Origin: Leptotrichia wadei
GTDB lineage: Bacteria; Fusobacteriota; Fusobacteriia; Fusobacteriales; Leptotrichiaceae
Assembly (NCBI RefSeq): GCF_007990545.2
Contig: NZ_AP019829.2
Location: 2,232,001 to 2,296,000, forward strand
Reading direction: 5' to 3'
DNA length: 64,000 nt
Shown here: positions 47,001 to 55,299 of the stretch, piece by piece
Layout of the letters: every line of letters starts with the position of its first letter
How positions within the stretch are numbered: position 1 is the first letter of the stretch
Position numbers and translations under genes: made by a program
The notes under the pieces: model-generated
Seen by the model: the letters and a program-made list of their open reading frames with translations, nothing else
The model's database searches: none
What the model was told of the DNA's origin: nothing

Positions 47001-47264
47001 TACATTCTCTTTACTATTTTTTTTACCAGTTTTAGATTTTTCCATTAAAATATCTTTTTGTTTTTCTGACATTTCATAGTAATTTTCAAGCATTGCATGA
47101 TAATTTTCCAAATTTCTATTGGATGTGGAAATATAAATTATCTTTTTCTTTTCCGAACATAATAAAAACCACGGAATTGCACCGCGGTAAAAATTATTTT
47201 CAGATTGTAGAATTTTTTTTTCTTTATTTTTTAATTTATTTAAAAAACTTAAATTAAAGTTCAT
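44067..47264 (-). CDS. mfd: Transcription-repair coupling factor
   Basis: ATP-dependent translocase that removes stalled RNA polymerase and recruits UvrA. The start is the ATG at 47264 ([11 protein letters not shown], 1065 aa), six bases after GGGAAGG; a start five codons earlier overlaps that site. Domains: the UvrB-like N-terminal module ([32 protein letters not shown]), the RNA polymerase interaction domain ([22 protein letters not shown] region), the translocase with Walker A [19 protein letters not shown] and the DEEQKFG motif, [13 protein letters not shown], and the C-terminal TRCF domain. It is somewhat shorter than the 1150-aa norm, mainly in the N-terminal part. It overlaps no neighbour and lies 17 bp after rnfD. 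Confidence 0.95.
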   Translation of the reverse strand: [1065 protein letters not shown]

Positions 47265-47281
47265 ACAAAACCTTCCCATTT

Positions 47282-48328
47282 CTATCTGTTATTATACAAT
47301 CGCCATATTCCATAAACTATGTAAATATATACAATATATGGTACAAATCCTAAAGTATGCAAATATGAAACAACAAAGACAAGTGCTATTATTAAAATTG
47401 CAAGACCAAGTCCTTGTATTATTTCAGCAAATGAAACTGTTTCAACTCCAAATACGTTTGGTTTGTAAATTGTATTTATTGGTCTTGTAAAAGGATTTAA
47501 TATTAATACAGAATAAACAATCGCTTCTGCCTGGATTCCCATAAACCAGAATATAATTGTTGAAGCTCCGGCAAGAAATCCAAAAAATACTTTTCCAAAA
47601 CCATGCTGTGGAGTAGTAAAAGTATCCGTCAACACAAAAACTCCCATAAAAATCACTTCTCCAAGCGAAGTAGTTACATTAATATTCTGATTTGAAGCAA
47701 TATAAAATCCAAAGAAAATTGTAACAAAAAACGATACAGGTATATGCCATGTTATTTTTGACCTAAAAATCAAATATATACCCCCTAAAACTATTGCAAT
47801 TATTGAAAGTTCTCCAATTATTCCTCTATCTGTCAAAATTAAAGAGGGTAATCCTGAAATACTTTCAGAAATATTTAAAACTTCCGGATTAGCCCATGCT
47901 GCAGAATTTGAAGCAAGTACAGCTGGGAAAAATGTCAATACAAATAATTTCCCTAAAATTACTGGATTAAATATTTTCTTTTCTGTTTCTCCATATATAG
48001 TTTTCCCAAACAATGTTGCCATCGCCCCTGCAAATGCCGCTACATAAATTGGTGTAAATGGTGCAAGTACTAGTCCCGTCAAAGCTCCTATTACTATCCC
48101 TGAAAAATCCTTTAAAGTGTCTTTTTTTCTTTGTATTAATAATGAAAATATTACTTCCGCCAACTCCGATCCAATAACTGCCGACAATATTACTAAAATA
48201 GGTGTTACCTGGTAAACTAAGAATGCAACAAGTAACATCGGAATCAGGGATATTAAAATATCTATATTCGTTTTTGCTATATTTTCCTGCAATTCCCTTC
48301 TTTTACTTCTAAACATATTAAATTTCAC
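47282..48328 (-). CDS. rnfD: RnfD-like subunit of ion-translocating electron transport complex
   Basis: An integral membrane protein of the NqrB/RnfD family, which carries covalent FMN in ferredoxin:NAD oxidoreductase (Rnf) complexes. It is 348 aa with about ten hydrophobic segments. Motifs include KDFSGIVIGALTGLVLAPF, KKIFNPVILGKLF and GVFVLTDTFTTPQHGFGK, the last corresponding to the FMN-bearing threonine region. rnfD normally sits in rnfCDGEAB; here no other rnf gene is near. It may act with subunits encoded elsewhere. It is probably co-transcribed with mfd. Confidence 0.85.
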   Translation of the reverse strand: MKFNMFRSKRRELQENIAKTNIDILISLIPMLLVAFLVYQVTPILVILSAVIGSELAEVIFSLLIQRKKDTLKDFSGIVIGALTGLVLAPFTPIYVAAFAGAMATLFGKTIYGETEKKIFNPVILGKLFVLTFFPAVLASNSAAWANPEVLNISESISGLPSLILTDRGIIGELSIIAIVLGGIYLIFRSKITWHIPVSFFVTIFFGFYIASNQNINVTTSLGEVIFMGVFVLTDTFTTPQHGFGKVFFGFLAGASTIIFWFMGIQAEAIVYSVLILNPFTRPINTIYKPNVFGVETVSFAEIIQGLGLAILIIALVFVVSYLHTLGFVPYIVYIYIVYGIWRLYNNR

Positions 48329-48501
48329 TACCTTTCCTTTTATAGTTTGTTTTTCTAATCTAAGACCATCTTCTACTCTCTAGATATTTGACAATCTAAT
48401 TCTTTCTATTTTATCAATGGATAAAAATCCCTTATTCTATAATATTTATTTAATAAAATAAATATAATTTTGAATAAATTTAATATTAAATTTTAAAAAT
48501 T

Positions 48502-49107
48502 TTATTCTGAAGAAGTTGAATCTCCACCACCTGTTGAAGTCCCTCCAGAACTACTATTTCCTCCACTATTTCCCCCTCCAGATGTTTTTGTTGAAGAATC
48601 TTGAGGTTTTACCTGTGAAGATTTATATGATGATGTATTATTTTTTAAACGGCTATGTTTTGGCTCTTTATAAAAATTATATTGATTACCTTTTTTATGT
48701 TTTTTATTTCCTTTTTTGCCACCAGTTTTATTATTTGTATTAAGTGCATATTCTGGATTAACAGCTTTATTTTGTACTGCATTTTGATTATTAGGTGCTG
48801 CATTTTGCTGTGGTTGTTGCTGTTGTGGCTGCTGTGGTTGAACTGCTACTGCAGGAGCAGGTTGTTGAACTGGTTGTGGCTGTGCTGGTTTTTGTTCAAC
48901 TTTTTTATTTTCTTCCTTTTTAGCCTCCACTTTTTTATTATCAACTTTTACAGATTTATCTTTTTTACTAACTATATTTTTTCCAACTTCCTTTGTTCCA
49001 TCCTCTAGTTTTTTTACTAGACCCTTTGAATTTTTTGAATCCTGACTTCCAAATGCCACTAGCACAACTGACATTAAAAACAGGAAAATTCCCTTTATCT
49101 GTTTCAT
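48502..49107 (-). CDS. Low-complexity exported protein
   Basis: A 201-aa protein with an N-terminal signal (MKQIKGIFLFLMSVVLVAFGSQ), a Lys/Val-rich segment, a Pro/Gln tract (QPAQPQPVQQPAPAVAVQPQ and a run of PQQQQ), a basic KKGNKKHKKGNQ patch, and a Gly/Ser/Thr-rich tail (SGGGNSGGNSSSGG). There is no lipobox cysteine. The composition suggests an unstructured envelope protein, possibly cell-wall associated. A strong ribosome site (AAGGAGAAGAG) supports translation. It lies 26 bp downstream of the ABC exporter gene. I do not recognise a family. Confidence 0.7.
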   Translation of the reverse strand: MKQIKGIFLFLMSVVLVAFGSQDSKNSKGLVKKLEDGTKEVGKNIVSKKDKSVKVDNKKVEAKKEENKKVEQKPAQPQPVQQPAPAVAVQPQQPQQQQPQQNAAPNNQNAVQNKAVNPEYALNTNNKTGGKKGNKKHKKGNQYNFYKEPKHSRLKNNTSSYKSSQVKPQDSSTKTSGGGNSGGNSSSGGTSTGGGDSTSSE

Positions 49108-49133
49108 CTCTCTTCTCCTTATTTTAACAAATA

Positions 49134-50891
49134 TTAGCTTTTAACATTAAAATCGAAATTTTTATTATATAATGCTTTGTAAATTCCATTTTTATTTAAC
49201 AATTCATTATGATTTCCAATTTCTTTTATTTCACCTTTTTGTATCACTACTATTTTATTACTATTTTCGATTGTTGTCAACCTATGGGCGATAACAAATG
49301 TAGTTTTTCCTTCCATAAGTTTTTCAAGTGCATCCTGAACTAGCTTTTCAGACTCATTATCAAGGGCAGAAGTTGCTTCATCCAAAATTAATATTTGAGG
49401 ATTTTCTAAGATTGCACGTGCAATTGCAATACGCTGTTTTTGTCCACCTGATAACTTTATACCACGCTCTCCAATCTCTGTATTATAACTATCAGAAAGA
49501 TTTTCGATAAATTCGTGTGCATTTGCCTGTTTAGCTGCTTCTACAACTTCTTCAAAAGTAGCATTTTGGCGGCTATATTTTATATTGCTAAGTATTGTTC
49601 CAGAAAATAAAAACGTTTCTTGCGGTACAATCCCTATCGCTTTACGTAAACTCTTTATTTCATAATCTCTAATATCAATTCCATCAATTTTTAATGAACC
49701 ACTCGATACATCAAAAAACCTCGGTATCAGATTTACAAGTGTCGATTTCCCTCCACCTGAATTTCCAACAAAGGCAACCGTTTCACCTTTTTTAACATCT
49801 AAATTAATATTTTTCAATATTTTTTCAACACTATCCTTATATTTAAAATCTACATTTTCAAAAGTTATATCACTTACAAAGTTTTCAAATTTTATACAAT
49901 TTTCCCTATTTACAATAGACGGCATTTCTTCCAAAATTTCAGCAACTCTTGTAATAGAAGACATATTTACACTTATCGAATTTATTCTTGTCATTGCACG
50001 TCTTGCAGGTGTGTACATTGATGAAATCGCACCTACTATTGTAATAAAATCTCCAGGCGTAAAATTCTTTGCCCTCAAAACTCGGTAACCACTAAACATT
50101 AATAATAATGCTATAATTATATAGTTCATTGCTTCCATGATTGAATTAGCTTTTGCATTATATTTAGCAGATTTTACAGCAATTTTCTTTAAATTAACAT
50201 TCTTCTTTTTAAAATCACTTATTTCGTACTTTTCTGTGGCAAATGCCCTTATAATCCTAATTCCTGACAATGTTTCCTGTAACTTGGAATTTAAGCTATC
50301 TAATGCTTCTTGCCGCTGTTTTCCTGAACGCTTTAATCTTTTTGCATATTTTCTCACTGTAATTATAAGAATCGGAGTAACAATCATAACTCCTAAAGTT
50401 AAATCAAAATCTATATAAAATGCTATTCCAAGGCAAAGTATCAGTTTTATTACTTCAGGTATCATACTAAAAGCTTCCAATATAATTGAATTTATATTAC
50501 TAGGATCTGTCATTATTCTTGTCATCATATCTCCTATTTTTTTCCCTGAAAAATATTCCATATCTAAAGTTTGTATTTTATTATAAATATCAGTAACTAT
50601 ATCCTTATAAATTGAAGCTGAAATTACTGTTGAGAAAATTGTATTCCAATACATAAGTACCGCACCGACTGCTGCAAGTATTATCATTGCTCCTGCTGCA
50701 TATAGTATGTCTTTTTCACTTTTACCTGAAATCCCTTTGTCAAACAATCGTTTTATTAATGCTATTGGAGCTGAAGAAACAAGTGATGACATCGTTGCAA
50801 GCAATATATTAAGTATGATTAGCACATAATATTTTTTTATGTATTTTTTTAATTTAAAAATTTCTCCAAAATCTATTTTTATTTTTTTCAT
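49134..50891 (-). CDS. ABC exporter, MsbA type
   Basis: A half-size ABC exporter with fused permease and ATPase, 585 aa from ATG 50891 (after AAAGGTAAATTT). Six transmembrane segments lie in residues of about 20-310, and the ATPase follows with Walker A FVGNSGGGKSTLVNLI, Q-loop GIVPQETFLFS, signature LSGGQKQRIAIARAIL, Walker B ILILDEATSALD and the H-loop VIAHRLTTI. Its place at the end of a lipooligosaccharide gene cluster makes lipid A-core flipping (MsbA) the best reading, but other lipid or drug exporters share this layout. It is 33 bp downstream of the GT52 gene. Confidence 0.88.
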   Translation of the reverse strand: MKKIKIDFGEIFKLKKYIKKYYVLIILNILLATMSSLVSSAPIALIKRLFDKGISGKSEKDILYAAGAMIILAAVGAVLMYWNTIFSTVISASIYKDIVTDIYNKIQTLDMEYFSGKKIGDMMTRIMTDPSNINSIILEAFSMIPEVIKLILCLGIAFYIDFDLTLGVMIVTPILIITVRKYAKRLKRSGKQRQEALDSLNSKLQETLSGIRIIRAFATEKYEISDFKKKNVNLKKIAVKSAKYNAKANSIMEAMNYIIIALLLMFSGYRVLRAKNFTPGDFITIVGAISSMYTPARRAMTRINSISVNMSSITRVAEILEEMPSIVNRENCIKFENFVSDITFENVDFKYKDSVEKILKNINLDVKKGETVAFVGNSGGGKSTLVNLIPRFFDVSSGSLKIDGIDIRDYEIKSLRKAIGIVPQETFLFSGTILSNIKYSRQNATFEEVVEAAKQANAHEFIENLSDSYNTEIGERGIKLSGGQKQRIAIARAILENPQILILDEATSALDNESEKLVQDALEKLMEGKTTFVIAHRLTTIENSNKIVVIQKGEIKEIGNHNELLNKNGIYKALYNKNFDFNVKS

Positions 50892-50924
50892 AAATTTACC
50901 TTTCAATTTTATATTTTGTATTTT

Positions 50925-51920
50925 TTATCTTTCTATGTTTCCAAATTGAGCAAGTAATTTTGGGTGCACCTTCGTCCCAAAAAAATCTATTTTTTTAGCA
51001 TTTTTAATATTCCATACAGCAGTAGAATAAATTGTAGCAACTGTATCAAAATCTACTCCCATATATTCAAATATTTGAAAAGGTATTTTGCTTGTAAAAA
51101 TTTCTATTTGAGGAAATTCATTTTTATATGTAAAAATCCCTCTTGGATGCAACTTAAATAGTATATCATTTTCATTATAATTTTTAAATATTTTTTGATA
51201 TAACTCAACTGTTTCTTCATGTGTAAGAGACTCATCTTCTTCTAGTGGCTGACTTAAAAAAATAACTTTTTTCCTAGATATTTTTTCAATATCTGCAGTT
51301 TCCATTCCAAAAAAATTATAAATTTTTTGTTTTTGTATTTCTGTTTTTTTCATCCAAAGTTTTTTAAAATCTATAATTTCAACTTTTTCACTAATTATCT
51401 CAGGTACTTTTGTAAGACCACTCAATATTATTTTTTCTACTTTCGGAGAAAGTCCTCTTTTCAAATCTTCTTTTTTCTTAAATTTATTTTTAAACCGCTT
51501 TAAGTAAGCTTCAAAATGATCACTTCGATAATTTGACCACCCATCTTCTATTACTGTAAATTTTTCTATTTCTTTCCAAAGAATTTTAGGCTCCACTTCA
51601 TTATCATTTCCAAAATATTCAATTTTATAACCATATGTTTTTTCTTTTATCAAATCTAAGAGTTTTTCTTTTAAATATTTTTTATATTTCTTCTTTGCTA
51701 TTTTCCTTTTAAATAAATTTTTTACTTCTGTTACATTAATATACTCTTCCCGTGGAATATAAATTGTTTCTACATTAACTTTAGAATGTTCAAAAACTTC
51801 ATTTATACTTTTTCCATGGTATACAAATATGGAATCTTCTTCAAAATTATCATTCATCATTATATAAAGAAGCAAGCTATAGGCTGACTCTAAAAATACA
51901 ACTTTTTTTGTTTTTTCCAT
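50925..51920 (-). CDS. GT52-family glycosyltransferase (sialyltransferase-like)
   Basis: A 331-aa soluble glycosyltransferase. The start MEKTKKVVFLESAYSLLLYIM, IFLSQPLEEDESLTHEETVE near residue 228, DILFKLHPRGIF near 260, and the TIYSTAVWNIKNAKKIDFFG end match the pattern of GT52 lipooligosaccharide sialyltransferases. Conserved HPR and S-T motifs bind CMP-sugar in GST-fold (GT-B) relatives. If correct, the cell surface could carry sialic acid or a related nonulosonate. No CMP-sialate synthase is visible in the window. It is in the LOS operon, 12 bp after the deacetylase. Confidence 0.65.
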   Translation of the reverse strand: MEKTKKVVFLESAYSLLLYIMMNDNFEEDSIFVYHGKSINEVFEHSKVNVETIYIPREEYINVTEVKNLFKRKIAKKKYKKYLKEKLLDLIKEKTYGYKIEYFGNDNEVEPKILWKEIEKFTVIEDGWSNYRSDHFEAYLKRFKNKFKKKEDLKRGLSPKVEKIILSGLTKVPEIISEKVEIIDFKKLWMKKTEIQKQKIYNFFGMETADIEKISRKKVIFLSQPLEEDESLTHEETVELYQKIFKNYNENDILFKLHPRGIFTYKNEFPQIEIFTSKIPFQIFEYMGVDFDTVATIYSTAVWNIKNAKKIDFFGTKVHPKLLAQFGNIER

Positions 51921-51932
51921 TTTTACTCTCTC

Positions 51933-52988
51933 CTAACGCTTTTTGAATATTTTTCTATAAATCGCTGTAGATCCATTCTTTAGTTCCTTCTTAAATTCAT
52001 CAAAATTTTCAAAGTCATCTCCACTCACACGATAAATCCAGTTTTTATTAAGTTTCAAGGAATTTACACCCTTTCTAGTTGTTATAAAAACATCTACTCC
52101 TAATTTTTTTATATCCTCTCTATTGCCCTTGTATCGGTGTCCCCAAGGATAAGCCAGACAATCTGGAACTTTTCCCAGTTTCTCACTAATAATTTTTTTG
52201 TTTTCCAGAATTTCAAATTTCACAGTTTCTTTAAATTGTTCTTCACTAATTTTATCAAAAAATTCATCTTTTTTTTCTTTAAATAATCTATTCAAAAATT
52301 TCTTTTTCTCTTTTTCAAACTCATTCTCTTGAAGTTCCACAATACTTCTATATTTTTCTACAAAATTCTTTTTAGGCTTATAACCAGGAATAGAAATTTT
52401 ACTTCGTAATTTAAACACAGGAAGTCCATTTAATTTTTTTGCATCCTTTTTTTCATCATAATTTCCATCAAAAAATAAGCTATAACTTTCTCTTTTAAAA
52501 TATGGCGAACTTTCATTATCATAAAAAGCAAGCACTTCAATATCCTTTACTGTTAGCTGATGAGAATGTGTATGAAGCTGGAAATCAATTAGTCCGCTTT
52601 CATACATTTCTCTTATTTCATCCCAGTTTAAATAAGTTTCATCTTTTTCAATAAATTTTGTATTCAAAAATATCGTAGCTTTTATATTATACTTTTTCAA
52701 AATTGGAAAAGCTAAAGTGTAATTATTTTTATAGCCATCATCAAAAGTTATTAATATTGAATTTGGTGGCAATGTATAATCTAATCCCTTCAATTCTTCC
52801 ATTTTAAAAGTCTTTTTATCCTTTATCCATTTTATATGCTCTTCAAATTCATCTATAAAAATTCCACCTTTGTTTTTTTCACTGTCAATACTGTGATACA
52901 TAAGACACAAAACAAAATTTTTTCTAGTTTTATTATATAAAATAAATACCAAAAATAGCAATAATATTATTAAAAATAAATATATCAT
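51933..52988 (-). CDS. Polysaccharide deacetylase (NodB domain), membrane-anchored
   Basis: A 351-aa protein with one N-terminal membrane anchor (MIYLFLIILLLFLVFILY). The NodB domain has LCLMYHSID, LITFDDGYKNNYTLAFPIL (catalytic DD) and FQLHTHSHQLTV (metal His pair), and PDCLAYPWGH later. It is a CE4 enzyme that removes N-acetyl groups from amino sugars in a glycan. A long Lys/Glu-rich insertion between the two halves of the domain (about residues 170-250) is notable. Its position among glycosyltransferases suggests it trims LOS or capsule sugars. Confidence 0.82.
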   Translation of the reverse strand: MIYLFLIILLLFLVFILYNKTRKNFVLCLMYHSIDSEKNKGGIFIDEFEEHIKWIKDKKTFKMEELKGLDYTLPPNSILITFDDGYKNNYTLAFPILKKYNIKATIFLNTKFIEKDETYLNWDEIREMYESGLIDFQLHTHSHQLTVKDIEVLAFYDNESSPYFKRESYSLFFDGNYDEKKDAKKLNGLPVFKLRSKISIPGYKPKKNFVEKYRSIVELQENEFEKEKKKFLNRLFKEKKDEFFDKISEEQFKETVKFEILENKKIISEKLGKVPDCLAYPWGHRYKGNREDIKKLGVDVFITTRKGVNSLKLNKNWIYRVSGDDFENFDEFKKELKNGSTAIYRKIFKKR

Positions 52989-53005
52989 TTTCCTCTTCCT
53001 TCAAA

Positions 53006-53740
53006 TTATAATTTACCTCTTAATTTTAAAATTTTTGCTCTTATTTTTTTTATCAATCTATCAATTTTAAAATTTAGAACTGTATTTTTTCTCCTATTAC
53101 TAAAATGCACATGCCTTTTATTCCCAATATGAGTTACATAAGGCTCCTTAAAAAATATCGCTTTAAATCCATGTTCCTTATAAAAATCCGACAAAACTTC
53201 CTCATATCGCTGATTTTCTAACTTTTCATGAGACCCAAATAAATCCATATCCTTTTTTCTTCTCAAGGCCGGATTATAAGTAAATATTTCACCTTTTACA
53301 CTATAATAATGCTCCCCTTTTTTTGAAACATAATCTTCATCATAAAAAAAATCTTCCTTAAAATTATCTTTTGAACGAAGTCCAACAACTAAAATTTTTT
53401 CATCTTCCTCCATCACTTCCATTGATTTTTCAATAAATCCTCTTTTAAGAAATTTCCAGTCATCTTCACAATGAAAAATATATTCAGTATCAATTTCACG
53501 ATAAGCCTTATCAATTGATTTTAGCTGTCCTAATCGTGTTTCATTTACTATCAGTCTAAAATTCTGATTTCTATTATCATATTTTGAAATTAGCTTTTTC
53601 AGTTTTTTCCCTTCAGTGCTGTCTTCTGTTATTATTATTTTTTTTATCGGATAAGTATTATATTCAAAAAAGCTGTCAAGCGTCTCCTCCAGCAAATCAA
53701 ATCTCCCACAGCTAGTTATTACCAGCGTTACTTCCTTCAT
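53006..53740 (-). CDS. Family 2 glycosyltransferase
   Basis: A 244-aa GT2 enzyme with VTLVITSCGRFDLLEETLDSF at the N-terminus and FHCEDDWKFLKRGFIEK as the nucleotide-sugar site (EDDW in place of DXD). I choose ATG 53740 over a TTG three codons upstream that touches AAGGGG. Its 5' end overlaps the 3' end of the double GT2 gene by 29 bp, so the two are translationally coupled. The acceptor is unknown, probably LOS outer core. Confidence 0.78.
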   Translation of the reverse strand: MKEVTLVITSCGRFDLLEETLDSFFEYNTYPIKKIIITEDSTEGKKLKKLISKYDNRNQNFRLIVNETRLGQLKSIDKAYREIDTEYIFHCEDDWKFLKRGFIEKSMEVMEEDEKILVVGLRSKDNFKEDFFYDEDYVSKKGEHYYSVKGEIFTYNPALRRKKDMDLFGSHEKLENQRYEEVLSDFYKEHGFKAIFFKEPYVTHIGNKRHVHFSNRRKNTVLNFKIDRLIKKIRAKILKLRGKL

Positions 53741-55268
53741 ATCTATCAAGCCCCTTCTTAGCCATTGTTTTTCTACTTTTTATAGCCTCTGCCAAATATT
53801 CATCATTTTTCTTCAGCCTACTTCTATCATTCTCCTTATGATACAAATGACAAGTCAAGGCCTCAAACTTTAATTTTTTCTTTTTACACCCTATATTAAA
53901 CAACCTTACAGCAAGCTCGCTATCCTCTCTTCCCCATCCTTCTATTTCTTCTTCAAATCCATTTACTCTAATTAAATCTTCTTTGAAAAAGGACATATTA
54001 CAAGATCTTATTCCACGTAAATTCCTATTTACTTTTGTAAAAATTCTAGAAAGAATTTTACTTCTTATCATATTTATATTATTCTTCACACCTTTGCTAA
54101 AAAGATTTATTTTTTTGCCTTCCATTATTTCCTTTGCCATAATTGACGAAGTTATAACTCGTGAACCTTGAATAAAACATCCTCTTTCCATATTTTTTAT
54201 ATGATCTTCAACAAAATGCCTATTTAATATCAAATCACCATCTATTATTATTATATAATTTCCAGTTGCCTTATTTATCGCTCTATTTCTTGACATTCCC
54301 GCTCGAAATCCCTTATCTTCCTGCCATGAATGAATAATATTACTTTGTGGGTAACTTTGCTGAAATCTTTTTACAAGATCAATTGTTTCCTGCTTTGAAC
54401 CATCATCAGCAATTATTATTTCCTTTGGAGCAACAGTTTGTTCTAGTACACTATTTAAACATACTTCTAGAGCTTTTGGCCAGTTGTATGTAGTAATAAT
54501 GAGTGAAGTGTCATTTCCCAAATTATTATAATATTCTTCACGTAATTTTGTATATTTTGTCATTGTATAAATAGAACTATATTTGGCAAGTAAATAGCCT
54601 TCATAGCCATCCATAAATCCAAGCTGCAAAATATACATTTTTAAAAATCTAAACATCATTTTTGAATATATTTTTAAAAAACTTGGATTTTTTCCTTTTT
54701 TTATATATTCTTTGGCACTTTGTGAAGTATACCTGTTTAATTTTTCAAGAAATTCTTCTATACTGTCATAGGTATAATGGATTATCATTTCTTTTATTTT
54801 TTTTATTTTACTGTCAGTCTGATATTGCTCATGAACTTCGCGGCTACTTATTTTCACTTTACCGTTTTTCCATAGTCTGATTACATAATCATCCCATCCT
54901 CCAAATTTTATTTCTCTTTTAAATGCAATATTTCTCAATTTTATTTTATAAACATCACTTGATGGATTTTCACTATTTATAATTATTTTTATTTTTTCCT
55001 TTAATTGTGGCGATATTACTTCATCTGCATCTATTAGCAAAATCCAATCACCTTTACATTTTTCCAAAACAGAATTTTTTTGTGGTCCATACCCCTTCCA
55101 CTTTTCCACAAAAACCTTTGCTCCCTTAGAAAGTGCGATTTCTACAGTCTTGTCTGTACTTTCACTATCAACAATTATTATTTCATTAGCAATCTCCTTT
55201 ACTGAATCTAAAGTTTTTCCTATCCTATTTTCTTCATTAAAAGTTATTATTCCTACAGATAATTTCAT
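53712..55268 (-). CDS. Double-domain GT2 glycosyltransferase
   Basis: Two family 2 glycosyltransferase domains fused in 518 aa. The first (residues 1-250) resembles LOS core beta-glycosyltransferases of the WaaE/KdtX kind: SVGIITFNEENRIGKTLDSV, EIIIVDSESTDKTVEIA, LLIDADEVISPQLKEKI, FGGWDDYVIRLWKNGKV. The second (from about 255) is a chondroitin-synthase-like GT2: LIITTYNWPKALEVCLNSVL, IIADDGSKQETIDLV, YIIIIDGDLILNRHFVEDHI, and GWGREDSELAVRLF. The start is ATG 55268 after GGGAGAAACAATT. The fusion may build two successive linkages. It is 31 bp downstream of a GT9 gene. Confidence 0.82.
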   Translation of the reverse strand: MKLSVGIITFNEENRIGKTLDSVKEIANEIIIVDSESTDKTVEIALSKGAKVFVEKWKGYGPQKNSVLEKCKGDWILLIDADEVISPQLKEKIKIIINSENPSSDVYKIKLRNIAFKREIKFGGWDDYVIRLWKNGKVKISSREVHEQYQTDSKIKKIKEMIIHYTYDSIEEFLEKLNRYTSQSAKEYIKKGKNPSFLKIYSKMMFRFLKMYILQLGFMDGYEGYLLAKYSSIYTMTKYTKLREEYYNNLGNDTSLIITTYNWPKALEVCLNSVLEQTVAPKEIIIADDGSKQETIDLVKRFQQSYPQSNIIHSWQEDKGFRAGMSRNRAINKATGNYIIIIDGDLILNRHFVEDHIKNMERGCFIQGSRVITSSIMAKEIMEGKKINLFSKGVKNNINMIRSKILSRIFTKVNRNLRGIRSCNMSFFKEDLIRVNGFEEEIEGWGREDSELAVRLFNIGCKKKKLKFEALTCHLYHKENDRSRLKKNDEYLAEAIKSRKTMAKKGLDRYEGSNAGNN

Positions 55269-55299
55269 AATTGTTTCTCCCATTTCATATTTTTAATTC

